Below are positions 63,205 through 64,000 of a DNA stretch of 64,000 nt, piece by piece; within the stretch, counting starts at the first letter, position 1; each line of letters opens with the position of its first letter. The DNA lies in contig OY756966.1 of assembly GCA_963580455.1 (NCBI GenBank), positions 26,601,001 to 26,665,000 of the forward strand, read 5' to 3'. Below the pieces are notes generated by a model. It was not told where the DNA came from. It was given only the letters and a program-made list of their open reading frames with translations, and searched no databases. This DNA comes from Euonymus europaeus (Eukaryota; Streptophyta; Magnoliopsida; Celastrales; Celastraceae). A program made the position numbers and the translations under genes.

Positions 63205-64000
63205 GAGTTTTGAATTCGGCGATTTTTAGCTTGATTTCACACTGCTTTTTGAGCTCTACAATCCTGTCATTTCGGATTTCGATTTCAGAACTCGTGGCTA
63301 GTAGGTCTCGTTTCACCTAGTTAGCCGCGAAATGTGGTTTCTTTACGTAAACCGTTTTATGAATATCAGTTGACTCCGAGTTCTGAATTCGGCGATTTTA
63401 TGCTTGATTTCACACTACTTTTCGAGCTCTACAATCCTGGCATTAGAGATTTTGATTTCAGAACTCGTGGCTAGTAGGTCTCGTTTCACCTAGTTAGCCG
63501 CGAAATGTGGTTTCTTTACGTAAACAGTTTTATGAATATCCGTTGACTGCGAGTTCTGAATTCGGTGATTTTTAGCTTGATTTCACACTACTTTTCGAGC
63601 TCTACAATCCTGGAATTTTGGATTTTGATTTCAGAACTCGTGGCTTGTAGGTCTTGTTTCACCTAGTTAGCCGCGGAATGTGGTTTCTTGACGTAAACAG
63701 TTTTTTGAATATCCGTTGACTGCGAGTTCTGAACTCGGTGATTTTTAGCTTGATTTCACACTACATTTCGAGCTCTACAATCCTGGAATTTTGGATTTTG
63801 ATTTCAGAACTCGTGGCTAGTAGGTCTCGTTTCACCTAGTTAGCCGCGAAATGTTGATTCTTTCCGTAAACGGTTTTATGAATATCCATTGACTCCGAGT
63901 TCTGAATTCGGCGATTTTTAGCTTGATTTCACACTGCTTTTTGAGCTCTACAATCCTGTCATTTCGGATTTCGATTTCAGAACTGGTGGATAATAGGTCT
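63205..64000 (+). repeat. 4-monomer HOR, copy 2 and start of copy 3
   Basis: Copy 2 (63,205-63,896) is almost identical to copy 1; gagttttg against gagttctg at its first base run is one of the few differences. A third copy starts at 63,897 and is cut by the window end. It already differs, with ggtggataatagg where copies 1 and 2 have cgtggctagtagg, so it matches the cassette-K form instead. Confidence 0.85.

Larger units (their letters stand above)
1..64000 (+). repeat. 173-bp tandem satellite array, entire window
   Basis: Every line of the window is a diverged copy of one 173-bp unit, recognisable by gagttctgaattcgg, cgagctctacaatcctgg, gatttcagaactcgtgg, gttagccgcgaaatgtgg and ttacgtaaacgg in fixed order. 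Spacing between equivalent points is 173 bp or an exact multiple, apart from small indels. The span from 3 to 63,897 equals 369 units plus 57 bp. All copies point the same way and nothing interrupts them. Such arrays are typical of centromeric or pericentromeric heterochromatin in eukaryotes; that role is inferred from structure only. No stretch of 300 bp or more holds anything other than this satellite. Confidence 0.98.

Noticed and set aside
1..64000. CENP-B box or primate alpha satellite
   Set aside because: The unit length is close to 171 bp, but no unit I checked fits TTCG-N4-A-N2-CGGG; the nearest stretch, ttcgagctctacaatcccgg near 210-240, has the wrong spacing. No familiar alpha-satellite motifs were seen.
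1..64000. CRISPR array
   Set aside because: The repeats are head to tail with no unique spacers, the unit is 173 bp, and copies diverge by substitutions throughout.
1..64000. Retrotransposon or other mobile element insertion
   Set aside because: The 173-bp register is kept across the whole window; the only large indels are whole units and two 28-bp duplications of satellite sequence. No target-site duplications, long terminal repeats or coding remnants were seen.
1..64000. tRNA, rRNA, telomere repeats or promoters
   Set aside because: None of their hallmark sequences appear. TATA-like or T-rich stretches occur in every unit and have no individual significance.

Overview
The whole 64-kb window is one tandem satellite array. 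The repeat unit is 173 bp, about 42% GC in its commonest form, and every copy lies in the same orientation. From the first recognisable unit boundary (position 3) to the last (63,897) there is room for 369 units plus 57 bp; 56 of those 57 bp are two 28-bp insertions. I see no gene, RNA gene, transposon, unrelated spacer or inverted segment. The only open reading frame of any length (16,737-16,928) is satellite sequence that lost two stop codons.

The organism is a eukaryote. A nucleosome-sized unit, a single-orientation array longer than 64 kb and nested higher-order repeats (HORs) are typical of centromeric or pericentromeric satellites. Plants, where such units are often about 150-180 bp, are my first guess, but I do not recognise the consensus and cannot name a species. 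It is not primate alpha satellite: the length is similar, but I see no CENP-B box or familiar alpha motif.

Layout. Positions 1-13,322 hold a 4-unit duplication (694-2,077), a long HOR with a 25-unit repeat distance (2,943-6,056 and 7,268-10,208), a 3-unit duplication (6,057-7,094) and a low-diversity stretch (11,420-13,322). Positions 13,323-19,551 are a 21-unit HOR with inner 9- and 2-unit duplications, then a 7-unit one. Positions 20,939 to about 34,190 are a superrepeat of 5,365 and 5,192 bp plus a partial third copy, containing a 3-unit tandem expansion (22,495-24,227) and a 9-unit duplication (29,420-32,147). Positions 35,823-41,530 carry 6-unit and then 7-unit HORs. Positions 41,358-46,549 are two 15-unit copies of 2,596 bp, followed by a 12-unit repeat (46,550 to about 49,576). 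Positions 52,259 to about 60,140 are a 30-unit, 5,211-bp HOR with an inner 12-unit duplication, and the window ends in a 4-unit HOR (62,513-64,000).

Sequence subtypes are zoned. A unit with a perfect hairpin, followed by a unit with a T-run, occurs 14 times, only between 14.0 and 39.5 kb. A six-unit cassette recurs five times, only after 51.2 kb. The array therefore records repeated unequal exchange and gene conversion. Several exchange points can be located to within a few bases, and the most common substitutions are CpG to TpG or CpA, which suggests germline cytosine methylation.
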